DNA from: Algoriphagus vanfongensis DSM 17529
GTDB taxonomy: Bacteria; Bacteroidota; Bacteroidia; Cytophagales; Cyclobacteriaceae
DNA: 48,541 nucleotides
Direction of reading: 5' to 3'
Assembly (NCBI RefSeq): GCF_000429465.1
Contig: NZ_AUBX01000003.1
Location: 1-48,541 of the forward strand
Numbering within the stretch: the first letter of the stretch is position 1; each line of letters opens with the position of its first letter. The notes under the pieces were generated by a model, which was not told where the DNA came from, ran no database searches, and saw nothing but the letters and a program-made list of their open reading frames with translations. Both the position numbers and the translations under genes were made by a program. This document shows, piece after piece, positions 16,250 to 26,309 of this stretch.

Positions 16250-18541
16250 ATGGACACCAGGGACAAAAAGATGGCCCTATTGGCACTTTTATATGGCCGA
16301 ATATACAGGTTATTGTCGGCAATCATGTTTCTGTGTCTATTCCATTTCTGCCTCTTGGCCCAAGAGGCAAACTCCTACCGGACGATCGCTTCTGGCAGCT
16401 TCACCAACCTCTCCATTTGGGAAATCTATGACGGGATGACCTGGGGTCCAGTAAGTGCTAAGCCAGGGATAGGAAATGATATTTACATAGAACAGCCACA
16501 TCGGGTCACACTCACTCAAAATGAAGAAGTCAAAAGTATTTTTATCAATAGTGACACAGGAGCAGGACAAAAGTTAAACTTGAATGGCTACAATCTGGAC
16601 ATCTATGGGACACTTCAAGGGTATGAAGGCAGTGCTCCCGGAACACCAGCGGGAAGTCATAATAGCACCGATTGGATTGGAAATTCCATGACAAGCACCC
16701 TAACCTTTAAGGGAGGTACAAGGACGATAATCCAAGATGGCGCTTGGTCAGGCAATAGCCAAAACAGTAATTACTCGGTCATTTTTGACGCAGGACCTGG
16801 AATTGAATTAGAAATAGAAGAACCATTTAAAGCATTGCAATTCACTATTAGATCTGGAGCTGTTATTCAAAAAATTACGAATGTAAATACCTGCTCCACT
16901 TTTTCATTCAATACCAATAACTCGCACGGAACAGGAATTTTTGGAGATTTCATTATAGAAAATGGAGGAATACTTATCAGCCATTGCAATGATAACATTC
17001 TATTCAGATCAGGAACCTCATCAAGCCCTAAGAGTGCCAACCTTTTTGATTTACAGACAGGTGGTACTTTGATATTAGAAGGAACAAACCCCAGGATTGA
17101 AGCCGCAAATTTCCAGATCAAAGGAAAAGTGATTTTCAGAGCTGGATCTGCCACCAAATCTCTACCTGCCTCTACTTTTACGGATGCTGGCTCTATTCTA
17201 ACTTTTCATGACCTAGAACTCCAAGGAAATAGAAATCTTCAACTTCCAAGCTCGGTCGCCATCACAGGTGGCCTAGCACAAACAGGTACAGGACAATTTT
17301 TGACTAACAATACACATATCACTTTTTTAGGGAATGAAGACCAACGCATCACTGGCTTTGCCCTTACTCCACTGGATCTGACGGTCGACAAAAGTAATGG
17401 AGAAGTTATTTTGGGGCAAAGCCTGAATGTGTTGAGAAACTTGACTATGCAAACTGGGAAATTGAATTTCGATGACAATTCTCTTGCTATTAATTCTTCA
17501 AATTCAGGAAGCTTAGTCTATCAAAACGGGTCTTGGGAAGATCTCAAAAGCGTTACTTATTATAATTCACCAAACACTTTTACTCCTGTAAACGGGACAT
17601 TTCCCTTTGGAGATAGATATCAAGGCGGTATACGAAAAGTGCAATTGCTAGGAACGCATGCAGGAGGAAATCTAACAATAAACTATACAGAGTATCAAGG
17701 AGCTGATTTCAATGCCAATTTTTCGGACAACGATGCTACTCCTATCTTGTATCGTCTCTTTTCCTACTTTGAATTTTCAGGCTTTAATCCAAGCTCGAAT
17801 TCTCTCCAACTCCGCATTTCAGCCCACCAATTGATCGTAGATGACGTAGACGATCTCAGAATCGTAGGACCAGGCTATGCAGCTCCAGGAACTCACATTC
17901 CAGGAATGGAAGACGGCGACGACCTCTGGGCAATCCGTGAGCTAACTTTCAATGATCTATCAGGTAACTTATTTACAGTGGGAAGCTACCGCACACTCTC
18001 TATCTTACCCCTACTATTGTTGGACTTCAGAGCACACTGGCAAAAACAAAACGCTTTGATATCATTTGAGTTTGCGGCTGAGACCTCCGGCCAACTAGAG
18101 CTACTTCGCTCCTCGGGAAACTTAGAATCATGGCAAACCATAGCTCAAATGACAATTGACAACATCAGAAAAAGCCACTTTATCGATGAATCTATTCAGC
18201 CCGGAGCACCTACATACTACCAACTTAAGCTCACTACTGCAGATGGAAAAACTGATTCAAGTAGGGTGATCAGATTGGATGGCAGGCCGGAGGACAGCAT
18301 GCATTTCCAACTCTATCCCAACCCCTACCATTCGGGAAAAATTCAAATTAAATACCCAACGAGTCAAGAATTTGACCAAGTCACTTTCCAGATTATCCAT
18401 CCCAATGGAAACACTGGGCAACCAATCAATCTAAATACAGAAAGCCTCCACCAACAACTTTCGGCACTCAAACCGGGCTTGTATTTTATTTTGGTTTCAT
18501 GGAAGGAAGGAACACAAACGATTAAGTGGGTTCGCCATTAG
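16250..18541 (+). CDS. T9SS type A sorted surface/secreted protein
   Basis: A 763-residue protein. The N-terminus is hydrophobic and ends in LLAQEANS, a plausible signal-peptide cleavage region. Translation could begin at 16250 or at the in-frame ATG at 16325 (MFLCLFHFC), which gives a more usual signal peptide. The body is beta-rich, with repeated short strands (LNLNGYNLDIYGTL, NNTHITFLGNEDQRITG), suggesting a beta-helix or beta-sandwich passenger. I recognise no catalytic motif. The C-terminal 75 residues are a T9SS type A sorting domain (LYPNPYHSGKIQIKYP ... IKWVRH). The preceding segment (LLLLDFRAHWQKQNALISFE ...) resembles the linker seen before such tails. The natural substrate or ligand is unknown. 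Confidence 0.75.
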   Translation: MDTRDKKMALLALLYGRIYRLLSAIMFLCLFHFCLLAQEANSYRTIASGSFTNLSIWEIYDGMTWGPVSAKPGIGNDIYIEQPHRVTLTQNEEVKSIFINSDTGAGQKLNLNGYNLDIYGTLQGYEGSAPGTPAGSHNSTDWIGNSMTSTLTFKGGTRTIIQDGAWSGNSQNSNYSVIFDAGPGIELEIEEPFKALQFTIRSGAVIQKITNVNTCSTFSFNTNNSHGTGIFGDFIIENGGILISHCNDNILFRSGTSSSPKSANLFDLQTGGTLILEGTNPRIEAANFQIKGKVIFRAGSATKSLPASTFTDAGSILTFHDLELQGNRNLQLPSSVAITGGLAQTGTGQFLTNNTHITFLGNEDQRITGFALTPLDLTVDKSNGEVILGQSLNVLRNLTMQTGKLNFDDNSLAINSSNSGSLVYQNGSWEDLKSVTYYNSPNTFTPVNGTFPFGDRYQGGIRKVQLLGTHAGGNLTINYTEYQGADFNANFSDNDATPILYRLFSYFEFSGFNPSSNSLQLRISAHQLIVDDVDDLRIVGPGYAAPGTHIPGMEDGDDLWAIRELTFNDLSGNLFTVGSYRTLSILPLLLLDFRAHWQKQNALISFEFAAETSGQLELLRSSGNLESWQTIAQMTIDNIRKSHFIDESIQPGAPTYYQLKLTTADGKTDSSRVIRLDGRPEDSMHFQLYPNPYHSGKIQIKYPTSQEFDQVTFQIIHPNGNTGQPINLNTESLHQQLSALKPGLYFILVSWKEGTQTIKWVRH

Positions 18542-18612
18542 CCTATTTTTAAAGAAGTAAATCATGGTTTAAGATGATTTTTCTATCTTGAAAATTCATC
18601 TAAACCCAAGCC

Positions 18613-19926
18613 ATGACCATTCTATTCCTTTTACTCAGTATTGCTGTTTTAGTACTACTGATTGTCTGGGCCAAACTCAATCCTTTTTTGTCTTTTTTAA
18701 TCAGTTCCATAGTCGCTGGATTTTTATTGGGTATCCCTCCTGAACAAATAGCCGGTTCCATCCAAAAAGGAATGGGCAATCTCCTGGGAGATTTGGTCAT
18801 CGTCATTGTCATGGGAGCAATGCTGGGCAAATTGGTGGCAGAAAGTGGCGCTGCTCAGCGAATAGCCGGCTTTTTGATGAAGCTTTTTGGGCAAAAGCAC
18901 ATCACTTGGGCCATGTCACTGACCGGTTTGGTGGTAGGAATTCCGCTATTCTACAATGTAGGCTTTGTACTCTTGGTGCCACTGGCCTTCACTGTAGCGT
19001 ACCAGTACAGGATCTCAGCAGTCTATGTCGGGATTCCATTATTGGCGGCGCTATCTGTCACTCATGGATTTTTACCTCCTCATCCATCTCCAGCCGCCCT
19101 AGTTGCACAATTTGATGCCAATATGGGATTGACCCTGCTATATGGGATGATCATCACCATTCCTACGGTAGCCATAGCAGGCCCTCTTTTTGCCTCAAAA
19201 TTAAAAAACATCAAAGCTGAGCCGCTCAAAACTTTCCAGGCGGAAGTCAAAGAAGAAAAAGATCTTCCCGGAATCGGAAACAGCTTTTTCACCGCTCTCC
19301 TTCCTGTATTTTTATTGGTCACTACCACCATTTTAAACCTCAATATTTCCCCACAGAGCACACTGGCCCCCATTATCAGTTTTATAGCTGATCCAGGCAT
19401 GGTAATGCTGATCTCAGTACTGATCGCTACTTATACGTTGGGCTTAAAAAGAGGGTTTGACATGAAAACCCTGATGGACCTATATACTCACGCGACTAAA
19501 GATATCGCCATGATTCTACTGATAGTCGCAGGAGCTGGTGCATTGAAACAAATATTTTCCGACTCAGGAGTCAGCCAAACTATCGCTGAAGGACTCCAGT
19601 CTTGGGACATTCACCCCCTGATTTTAGCTTGGGTCATCACTGCTATTATACGTGTCTGTGTGGGATCCGCCACCGTCGCCGGGTTGACGACGGCGGGGAT
19701 CATCGCTCCTTTGGTAGCCAGCATGAACGTAGACCCAAACCTCCTTGTCCTTTCCATTGGTGCAGGTAGCTTGATGTTTTCGCATTTTAATGATGCCGGA
19801 TTCTGGATGTACAAGGAGTTTTTCAACGTGAGCATCAAAGACACGATCAAAACCTGGTCGGTCATGGAAACTTTAGTGGCAGTATTTGGCCTTATTGGTG
19901 TATTGATTTTGGATTTATTTATATAA
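18613..19926 (+). CDS. GntP-family permease
   Basis: A 437-residue polytopic protein with about 12 hydrophobic segments; no soluble domain. Typical GntP features include KLNPFLSFLISSIVAGFLLGI near the N-terminus, GLVVGIPLFYNVGFVLLVPLAF, SVTHGFLPPHPSPAAL and RVCVGSATVAGLTTAGIIAPL. GntP proteins are proton symporters for gluconate and related sugar acids, but paralogues carry other hydroxy- or amino acids. The RidA gene begins 2 nt after the stop, which argues for an amino-acid-type substrate whose breakdown yields enamine/imine intermediates (inference). No clear -7 element was found in the 71-bp leader. Confidence 0.88.
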   Translation: MTILFLLLSIAVLVLLIVWAKLNPFLSFLISSIVAGFLLGIPPEQIAGSIQKGMGNLLGDLVIVIVMGAMLGKLVAESGAAQRIAGFLMKLFGQKHITWAMSLTGLVVGIPLFYNVGFVLLVPLAFTVAYQYRISAVYVGIPLLAALSVTHGFLPPHPSPAALVAQFDANMGLTLLYGMIITIPTVAIAGPLFASKLKNIKAEPLKTFQAEVKEEKDLPGIGNSFFTALLPVFLLVTTTILNLNISPQSTLAPIISFIADPGMVMLISVLIATYTLGLKRGFDMKTLMDLYTHATKDIAMILLIVAGAGALKQIFSDSGVSQTIAEGLQSWDIHPLILAWVITAIIRVCVGSATVAGLTTAGIIAPLVASMNVDPNLLVLSIGAGSLMFSHFNDAGFWMYKEFFNVSIKDTIKTWSVMETLVAVFGLIGVLILDLFI

Positions 19927-19928
19927 AA

Positions 19929-20396
19929 ATGGAAACAGCAGAAAGTAATTTTGAAAAATTAGGATTGAGCCTACCCCCAGCTCCTAAGCCTCTAGGCGTA
20001 TACAAACCCTGCCTGATCGACGGCAAGTACCTCTATCTATCCGGACATGGCACGGTCCAAGACGATGGCTCTTTAATCATAGGGCGCATCGGAGATGACA
20101 TGGACATCGAAGCTGGCAAACTAGCAGCCAGGCAAGTTGGGCTAGCGATGCTGAGTACTATCAAGGCCAATCTGGGCTCTCTCAACCGCGTCAAGCGGGT
20201 GATCAAAGTCCTAGGGATGGTCAACTGTGTCTCTAGCTTTGAAAGACACCCTTATGTCATCAATGGTGCCAGTGAACTTTTTGCTCAAGTATGGGGAGAG
20301 GAACACGGCATCGGAGTTCGATCTGCAGTAGGTATGGGAACCTTACCGGACAATATTCCAGTAGAAATCGAAGCCATGTTTGAGTTACAGGAATAG
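19929..20396 (+). CDS. RidA-family protein (YjgF/YER057c/UK114)
   Basis: A 155-residue RidA-superfamily protein, longer than classical RidA (about 128) and like the 150-residue subgroup with an extended N-terminus. The fold signatures KPCLIDGKYLYLSGHG and GVRSAVGMGTLPDNIPVEIEA are present, including the Arg and Glu that hold the substrate carboxylate and act in the imine site. RidA proteins hydrolyse reactive enamines/imines released by PLP enzymes. It is translationally coupled to the GntP permease. Its stop lies 2 nt from the stop of the convergent MltF-like gene. Confidence 0.88.
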   Translation: METAESNFEKLGLSLPPAPKPLGVYKPCLIDGKYLYLSGHGTVQDDGSLIIGRIGDDMDIEAGKLAARQVGLAMLSTIKANLGSLNRVKRVIKVLGMVNCVSSFERHPYVINGASELFAQVWGEEHGIGVRSAVGMGTLPDNIPVEIEAMFELQE

Positions 20397-20398
20397 GA

Positions 20399-21793
20399 TC
20401 AAGGAGTCACCAGAGCTTTATACGATTCAAAGATATTCATGACATCTTTGACATAGTTCACAGCCAGATGACCTTTGGCAAAGCCACTTTTGACAATGGG
20501 GTCCCGATAATAGTCGGGATCACTTTTCAACTCCAAGTAAGTGGAAACATCCTTCCAAGATCGAGTATTCGCTCCGTACTTCAGAGCCAATCTCCAAGCA
20601 TCCTCCACATGGCCGTGTCCGATATTGTAGGAAGCAAGTACGAATTTGATTCGTTCATTGGTTTCTGGTACGCGTTCCAGCCAGAATTTATCCAAATACC
20701 TCAAGTATCGAATCCCACCCATCAAAGACTGATTGGGATCATTTGGGTTTTCTACCCCAAACCGCTCCAGCGTGACCGGCATCAGTTGCAACAATCCTTT
20801 GGCTCCGGCATAAGAAGTCGCCGTGGTATCAAATCTAGACTCTTTATAAACCAATGAAGCCAATAGCCTCCAGTCCCAACCTAGCTCTCCAGCTCCCTCC
20901 TGAATCAACTCATCGTAGACGGAAATGCGATTTCCGGCCAACGAAGAAAAAGGACTGGTAGAGCGGAAATAACTGTTTTTGGTATTGAGAAAATACTTGG
21001 CATACAACATCGGGATAAATTCTCGCTGTTTATCTTCAATCCATTGGTTCACAGTGCTTAGCAACTTCGGTGAATTATCCCTGACCACCCAGGCCACATC
21101 CTCAGACTGAGTCACTTTCCACGAAATATCCAACCCTTCATAATAGGTAGCATTTGCCAAAGCAATATTTTGATCGGCTAGCGTATAGCGAATAGAGCCT
21201 TCGGCTACCTGGTCTATTAGTGTCTCCTCATGCAAGGGTGATTCTAATACGGTAAAATTGACTTGTAATGAATCCTTGATCTTGCAAAGCTGTGACTTAT
21301 ATATCGCCCCCTGTCGGACGTGGATTGTGTCAGCTTCCAGCTCATCCCATGCCTTAATCGAATGCGGTCCATCTCGACTCACTAATACTGTCGATATTTT
21401 CCCTAAAGGCAGCGTAAATGCAGTGCTTATCTCCCGATCAGGATGCATCTCCAGATTCATGGCTATGATGTCTACCCGCCCATCTTTGAGATACTCAAAA
21501 GCCTTGTCGATATCAGATACCAAAACCAGATTTAGCTGGACGTTCAGGCGCTTGGCTAGATCTCTCAGCAGTTCGTACTCGTATCCCATTCTTCGACCTC
21601 GATAGATGTAAAATCCAGTAGAATTATTATCCACCGCAGCTCGGATAAAGCCTCGATTTTTGATCCCTTCCAGATCCAGGATATACGTTTGCTTTTTGAA
21701 TGTCTTTGGAAACTGCTTTTCCAAAAAGGTGCATTGCACACCAAAAAGCAAGATAATCAGACCAGCAAATAGAATTATGACTCCTCTTTTCAT
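20399..21793 (-). CDS. mltF: MltF-like membrane-bound lytic transglycosylase
   Basis: A 464-residue protein. The N-terminal hydrophobic segment ends in FGVQC, which may be an atypical lipobox. A solute-binding-protein-type domain (SBP_bac_3, about residues 45-270) follows, then a lytic transglycosylase SLT domain (about 295-425) with LASLVYKESRFD, whose Glu is the catalytic acid, and GAKGLLQLMPVT. This two-domain order is that of MltF, which cleaves peptidoglycan to 1,6-anhydromuropeptides and is regulated by ligand binding in the first domain. It stands alone between convergent ridA and the upstream efflux operon. Confidence 0.87.
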   Translation of the reverse strand: MKRGVIILFAGLIILLFGVQCTFLEKQFPKTFKKQTYILDLEGIKNRGFIRAAVDNNSTGFYIYRGRRMGYEYELLRDLAKRLNVQLNLVLVSDIDKAFEYLKDGRVDIIAMNLEMHPDREISTAFTLPLGKISTVLVSRDGPHSIKAWDELEADTIHVRQGAIYKSQLCKIKDSLQVNFTVLESPLHEETLIDQVAEGSIRYTLADQNIALANATYYEGLDISWKVTQSEDVAWVVRDNSPKLLSTVNQWIEDKQREFIPMLYAKYFLNTKNSYFRSTSPFSSLAGNRISVYDELIQEGAGELGWDWRLLASLVYKESRFDTTATSYAGAKGLLQLMPVTLERFGVENPNDPNQSLMGGIRYLRYLDKFWLERVPETNERIKFVLASYNIGHGHVEDAWRLALKYGANTRSWKDVSTYLELKSDPDYYRDPIVKSGFAKGHLAVNYVKDVMNIFESYKALVTP

Positions 21794-21877
21794 ACACTGG
21801 GACTAGGCCCCGGATGTTTCGAAAGGTCTGATAGTCAAAGTATATGCCAAAAAATAATTGAAGAATCTTAATAAATG

Positions 21878-21903
21878 AAAAAGGGGAGCTGAGCTCCCCT
21901 TTC
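21878..21903 (-). terminator. Terminator of the RND efflux operon
   Basis: An almost perfect palindrome (aaaggggagct, g, agctccccttt) directly downstream of the TolC-like gene, followed by a T-run in the minus direction. It ends the three-gene efflux operon before the MltF-like gene. Confidence 0.8.
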
Positions 21904-21905
21904 AC

Positions 21906-23246
21906 TTAATCTTCAGTAGGTAAATCCAGTGGTTCAAAACTGTTTTCAAAAAAGATCCCTCCAGACAGTCTCTTTAGTTCTATTTCTTGCTCTTTAATGT
22001 TATAAATTGACGTAATCAATCGGTTTTCGGCAGTTAGCAAGTTTTCCTGCGCATCCCGAAACTCCAAGTAAGAAGCGATCCCCAACCGGAACCTCTCCAA
22101 AGCTATTTCAGAACTCTCTTTGGCCACCGCATAGTTTCTCTGCTCAATGACCAACAACTCACGGTTATTCAAATAGGTATTGTACGCTCTATACAAATCA
22201 GATTTCAGCTGAATCTCAAACTGGTCCACCGCAAATCCTTGAATCTTCTGCTGCACCTTCGCATTTTGGATCCTACGATTGAGGGTAAATCCGGAGAATA
22301 AATTCATCGTCACATTTCCACCATAATTGAATCCTTCTCGTTGGTTTTGCAGCAAAAACCCCGCATCGGAATTGGAGGTATTATTGACATAATTCGCATT
22401 GAGGTTGATCGCCGGAAGCCGGGACACCTGCAGTTCTTTCATCTGAAGAAAGGCTTCATTTTCCTGCCTCTGGATCACCAGCCATTGCTTGTTGTCCATA
22501 AAGGCACTTTCCTCCAAGTCCAGCAGGCGGAGCTCATCACCTACCGTAATCGTATCATTGATTGCAAACTCGGCATTGGGATTCAGAGCCATCAATTCAT
22601 TGAGATTGATTCGGGCTGCTTTGATGATTTGATTTTGTGTCTTGAGAAGGCTCAAATCAGAATTGTAATCCACTTCTGCCGTCAGAAAATCACGTTTTCC
22701 AGCTCCTCCCAATTCATATTGTGCTTGAGCTATGTCCAAGCGAGCCTGGCTCAGTTCCAGGGTCCGTTCAAGTACCTTATATCGCTGCAGCTCCAACACT
22801 AATCTATAGTAAGCTGTAGAGATGCCAGCTATCGTATTCTCCACGGTCACTTTTGCCTGCAACTGGGAAATCTCCTCCAGCAAACCAAGTCTCTTCAAGA
22901 CCACAATCGCCTCAGGTCTAAACCCGTAAATCCCCGCAACTGTGAAATTCTCCGTTCTCGACTTTGCATTGTCGATGATCCGCGGCTCGGGATCACTGAC
23001 CAATGTCTGAGTCACGTCCTCCTGAGAATAATTTCTGGCATAGGTCGCATCGATAATCGGAAGGAAAGCTCCCCAACCTATTCTGATATCTCCTTGGCTC
23101 AAATTAATATTTTCGACCGCAATCTTGATGTCAAGATTGTTTTCAAGTCCCTTTTCAATGGCCGATTCCAGATTCAGGGATTCATTTTGGGCAAAAGTAT
23201 AGTGTGTCATTAGGCTCAAGATGAGCCCCAGGCAAAGCTTCTTCAT
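21906..23246 (-). CDS. TolC-family outer-membrane efflux channel
   Basis: A 446-residue protein with a signal peptide (MKKLCLGLILSLMTHYTFAQ). It has two OEP (outer membrane efflux protein) repeats: long alpha-helical stretches such as LELSQARLDIAQAQYELGGAGKRDFLTAEVDYN and its second-half counterpart AKESSEIALERFRLGIASYLEFRDAQ. It would form the trimeric exit duct for the adjacent RND pump. Its start overlaps the pump stop by 1 nt, and it is last in the operon, before a strong terminator. Confidence 0.92.
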   Translation of the reverse strand: MKKLCLGLILSLMTHYTFAQNESLNLESAIEKGLENNLDIKIAVENINLSQGDIRIGWGAFLPIIDATYARNYSQEDVTQTLVSDPEPRIIDNAKSRTENFTVAGIYGFRPEAIVVLKRLGLLEEISQLQAKVTVENTIAGISTAYYRLVLELQRYKVLERTLELSQARLDIAQAQYELGGAGKRDFLTAEVDYNSDLSLLKTQNQIIKAARINLNELMALNPNAEFAINDTITVGDELRLLDLEESAFMDNKQWLVIQRQENEAFLQMKELQVSRLPAINLNANYVNNTSNSDAGFLLQNQREGFNYGGNVTMNLFSGFTLNRRIQNAKVQQKIQGFAVDQFEIQLKSDLYRAYNTYLNNRELLVIEQRNYAVAKESSEIALERFRLGIASYLEFRDAQENLLTAENRLITSIYNIKEQEIELKRLSGGIFFENSFEPLDLPTED

Positions 23247-26200
23247 TAAATTCTTGCTAGTCTTCCTTCTTTCGAAGTCAAATAAGTATAAATGGCCGGG
23301 ATGATAAATAGGGTCAAAATCGTCGCAAATGTCAATCCTCCAATCACCGCTGCACCCATTGGCACACGGCTCTCTGCTCCAGCTCCCAAGGCCAAAGCGA
23401 TCGGCAAAATCCCCAGAATAGTGGATAGGGACGTCATCAAAATCGGTCTAAATCTAGCTACAGCGGCACCATAGATGGCCTCTTTGACATCCATACCCGT
23501 GGCTTTTCGCTGATTGGCAAATTCCACGATCAAAATCCCGTTTTTGGTCACCAAACCAATGAGCATAATGATCCCGATCTGACTGAAAATATTCAGTGTA
23601 AAATCAAAAGCCCACAAAGTTAATAATGCTCCAAAAATCGCCAATGGCACGGTAAACATGATAGTCAATGGATCCAAGAAACTTTCAAACTGTGCAGAAA
23701 GTACCAGGTAAATCAAGACCAAAGCAAAGAGGAATGCAAAGATCAAACTATTGGAACTTTCACGGAATTCCTTGGATGGTCCAGCTACATCAGTTGCAAA
23801 CGAATCATCCAGCACATCAGCGGCTATTCGGTCCATTTCATTGAGCCCGTCCCCGATGGTATAGCCTTCGGCCAAGTTAGCGGAAACCGTAGCAGACACA
23901 AATCTATTGAATCGGTACAGCTGAGGCGGAGTACTCTTCTCCACTACTTTGACGAGGTTATCCAACTGAACCAGCTGTCCATTTTCTGCCCTCACGTAGA
24001 GCATTCGAAGGTTCACAGGCTCATTTCTGTCTTCCAGCTGCATCTCACCGACCACTTGATATTGCTTGCCATTCATGATGAAATAGGCAAATCGCTGTCC
24101 AGAATATGACAGTTGAAGGGTTCTGGCTATTTCCTGCACAGAAACCCCAATATTTCGGGCTTTTTCTCGGTCGATCTCGATTTCGAGTTCTGGCTTGGTA
24201 AACTTCAAATTGATATCCGCAAAAATAAATGCGTCACTCTGATTCACCGCTTCCATAAATGGAGGGATTTTCTCTTTCAGTTTTTCCAAAGTAGGTGCTT
24301 GCAAAACATACTGAACCGGAAGCCCTCCTCTTCTGTCACCAATAGACTGTGGCTCCGAAGCAAAGGCTCTAACAGAAGTATAGTTTCTAAGCTTTTGATT
24401 GATCTGATTGAAATACTCATGCTGAGTCATGGACCTGTTTTCCGCATCCGAAAGGATAAATCGAACAAATCCTGAATTGGTACTGGAAGTCCCAAAACCG
24501 GGAGAAGTCACCGAAATCAACCCCGTCACTTCATCCTCAGGGAAGGTCTGTATAAAATCCGCAACCATCTGATCGATCACACGATCCATATAGCTAAATG
24601 TGGCACCTTCCGGGCCAGAAAGCTGAATTCTGATTTCACCTCTATCTTCTGTAGGTGCTAGTTCGGAAGGAATATTTGAAAACAAATAGTAAATCCCGAC
24701 TGCCATCACCAATATCAGTGGAAAAGCTACCCATCTGAAATTCATAAACCAGCTAAGCGCCCGATCATATTGATCATTGATCCATACAAATCCCGGTTCT
24801 GTAAAATTGTAAAACCAGTTATGCTTTTCTCTTCTCTTGAGAAGCTTGGAGCTGAGCATAGGCGTCATCGTCAATGCCACAAACGAGGAAATAATTACAG
24901 CTCCCGCTACGACGATCCCAAATTCGCGGAACAGACGACCTGTGGTCCCGGTCAAGAAAATCACAGGAAGGAATACCGCTGCCAAGGCAACAGTAGTCGC
25001 TATGACCGCAAAGAAAATCTCCTCAGCTCCCTGCTTGGCCGCCTCGAGTGGCTGCTCTCCTTTTTCGATTCGGGCATAGATATTTTCCAAGACTACGATG
25101 GCATCATCCACCACCAATCCAATGGACAGCACGATCCCCAACAGAGTCAATACATTGATGGAAAAATCCATCAAATACATCACAAAGAATACCCCAATCA
25201 AAGATATTGGGATCGTCAGCACTGGAATAAAAGTCGTTCTCCAATCTCTCAAGAAAAGGAAGATAATAGCAACTACCAGTATAAAAGCAGTGATGATCGT
25301 CTCTTGCACCTCCGCGATAGAGCTCCGGATATAGGTAGTCGAATCAAAACCGATCTCCAATCCTACATCTGCTGGCAGATCTTTTTTGATAAACTCCAAA
25401 CGTCTGTAAAACTCGTCGACAATTTCGATATTATTGGATCCTGGCAAAGGCACTAGCACCACGCCTACCATGGGAACGCCATCTCTTTTCAAAACCGTAC
25501 GCTCATTCAATGCTGCAAGCTCTGCTCGACCCACATCCTGAAATCTGACGATATTGTTCTGATCTTCTTTGATGATCAGCTGGTTGAATTCTTGAGGAGA
25601 AGACAGTCTACTTTTAGTTCTCACAGACAGTTCGATCGTCTCTCCTTCGATGCGCCCAGATGGCAATTCCACATTCTCCGACTGCACCTTGCTCAGGACA
25701 TCGAGAGGAGTGACCCCATAAGAAGCCATCTTCAGTGGGTCCATTCTCAGCCTGATGGCATATTCTTTTTCACCCCAAATCTGAACCCGGCTCACTCCAG
25801 GAATGGTCTGCAGTCTTTCCTTGAAGATATTCATAGCAATATCAGAAAGATCCAATAAGCTACGTTCGTCACTTTTTACATTCAAAAACACGATAGGCTG
25901 AGAGTCTGCATCTGCCTTGGATACGACAGGAGGCTCAGCATCAGGGGGGAGATTTCGCTGTGCTCCCGACACTTTATCTCTTACATCATTGGCAGCAGCC
26001 TCCAAATCAGCTCCTACATCAAATTCTACCGTGATGCTACTAGCTCCATCATTGGAGGTGGATGTCAAAGACTTGATACCCTGGATCCCATTGATAGCCT
26101 CCTCAAGTGGCTCTGTAATCTGGGCTTCAATCACATCCGCATTGGCTCCCACATAGGTCGTCCGAACGTTGATAATCGGAGGATCCACACTAGGAAACTC

Positions 26201-26308
26201 CCGGATACCCAACAGTGAGATCCCTATAGCTCCAAATAGAAGGATGACTAGGGACATCACGATGGCCAAGACCGGCCTGTTGATGCTTAAACTAGAAAGA
26301 CTCGCCAT
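23246..26308 (-). CDS. RND efflux pump, inner-membrane permease (AcrB/MexB type)
   Basis: A 1020-residue HAE1-type RND transporter. The N-terminus LSINRPVLAIVMSLVILLFG is the first membrane helix. Two six-helix halves are separated by large periplasmic loops. The proton-relay pair of aspartates lies in GLVVDDAIVVLENI near residue 405, and the matching lysine is in GLVTKNGILIVEFAN in the second half. The pump exports drugs or other amphipathic compounds using the proton gradient; substrate range cannot be read from sequence. It sits 1 nt from the adaptor gene and overlaps the channel gene by 1 nt, so all three are translated from one mRNA. Confidence 0.95.
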   Translation of the reverse strand: MASLSSLSINRPVLAIVMSLVILLFGAIGISLLGIREFPSVDPPIINVRTTYVGANADVIEAQITEPLEEAINGIQGIKSLTSTSNDGASSITVEFDVGADLEAAANDVRDKVSGAQRNLPPDAEPPVVSKADADSQPIVFLNVKSDERSLLDLSDIAMNIFKERLQTIPGVSRVQIWGEKEYAIRLRMDPLKMASYGVTPLDVLSKVQSENVELPSGRIEGETIELSVRTKSRLSSPQEFNQLIIKEDQNNIVRFQDVGRAELAALNERTVLKRDGVPMVGVVLVPLPGSNNIEIVDEFYRRLEFIKKDLPADVGLEIGFDSTTYIRSSIAEVQETIITAFILVVAIIFLFLRDWRTTFIPVLTIPISLIGVFFVMYLMDFSINVLTLLGIVLSIGLVVDDAIVVLENIYARIEKGEQPLEAAKQGAEEIFFAVIATTVALAAVFLPVIFLTGTTGRLFREFGIVVAGAVIISSFVALTMTPMLSSKLLKRREKHNWFYNFTEPGFVWINDQYDRALSWFMNFRWVAFPLILVMAVGIYYLFSNIPSELAPTEDRGEIRIQLSGPEGATFSYMDRVIDQMVADFIQTFPEDEVTGLISVTSPGFGTSSTNSGFVRFILSDAENRSMTQHEYFNQINQKLRNYTSVRAFASEPQSIGDRRGGLPVQYVLQAPTLEKLKEKIPPFMEAVNQSDAFIFADINLKFTKPELEIEIDREKARNIGVSVQEIARTLQLSYSGQRFAYFIMNGKQYQVVGEMQLEDRNEPVNLRMLYVRAENGQLVQLDNLVKVVEKSTPPQLYRFNRFVSATVSANLAEGYTIGDGLNEMDRIAADVLDDSFATDVAGPSKEFRESSNSLIFAFLFALVLIYLVLSAQFESFLDPLTIMFTVPLAIFGALLTLWAFDFTLNIFSQIGIIMLIGLVTKNGILIVEFANQRKATGMDVKEAIYGAAVARFRPILMTSLSTILGILPIALALGAGAESRVPMGAAVIGGLTFATILTLFIIPAIYTYLTSKEGRLARI

Positions 26309-26309
26309 G

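Noticed and set aside
21825..21840. Promoter for the MltF-like gene (minus-strand TATACTTTG)
   Set aside because: The -7 element would have three instead of two spacer bases and no -33 TTG is in place; too weak to list.
24770..25456. Long plus-strand frame inside the RND pump gene
   Set aside because: It is antisense to a well-conserved gene and has no recognisable domain; it reflects codon bias.
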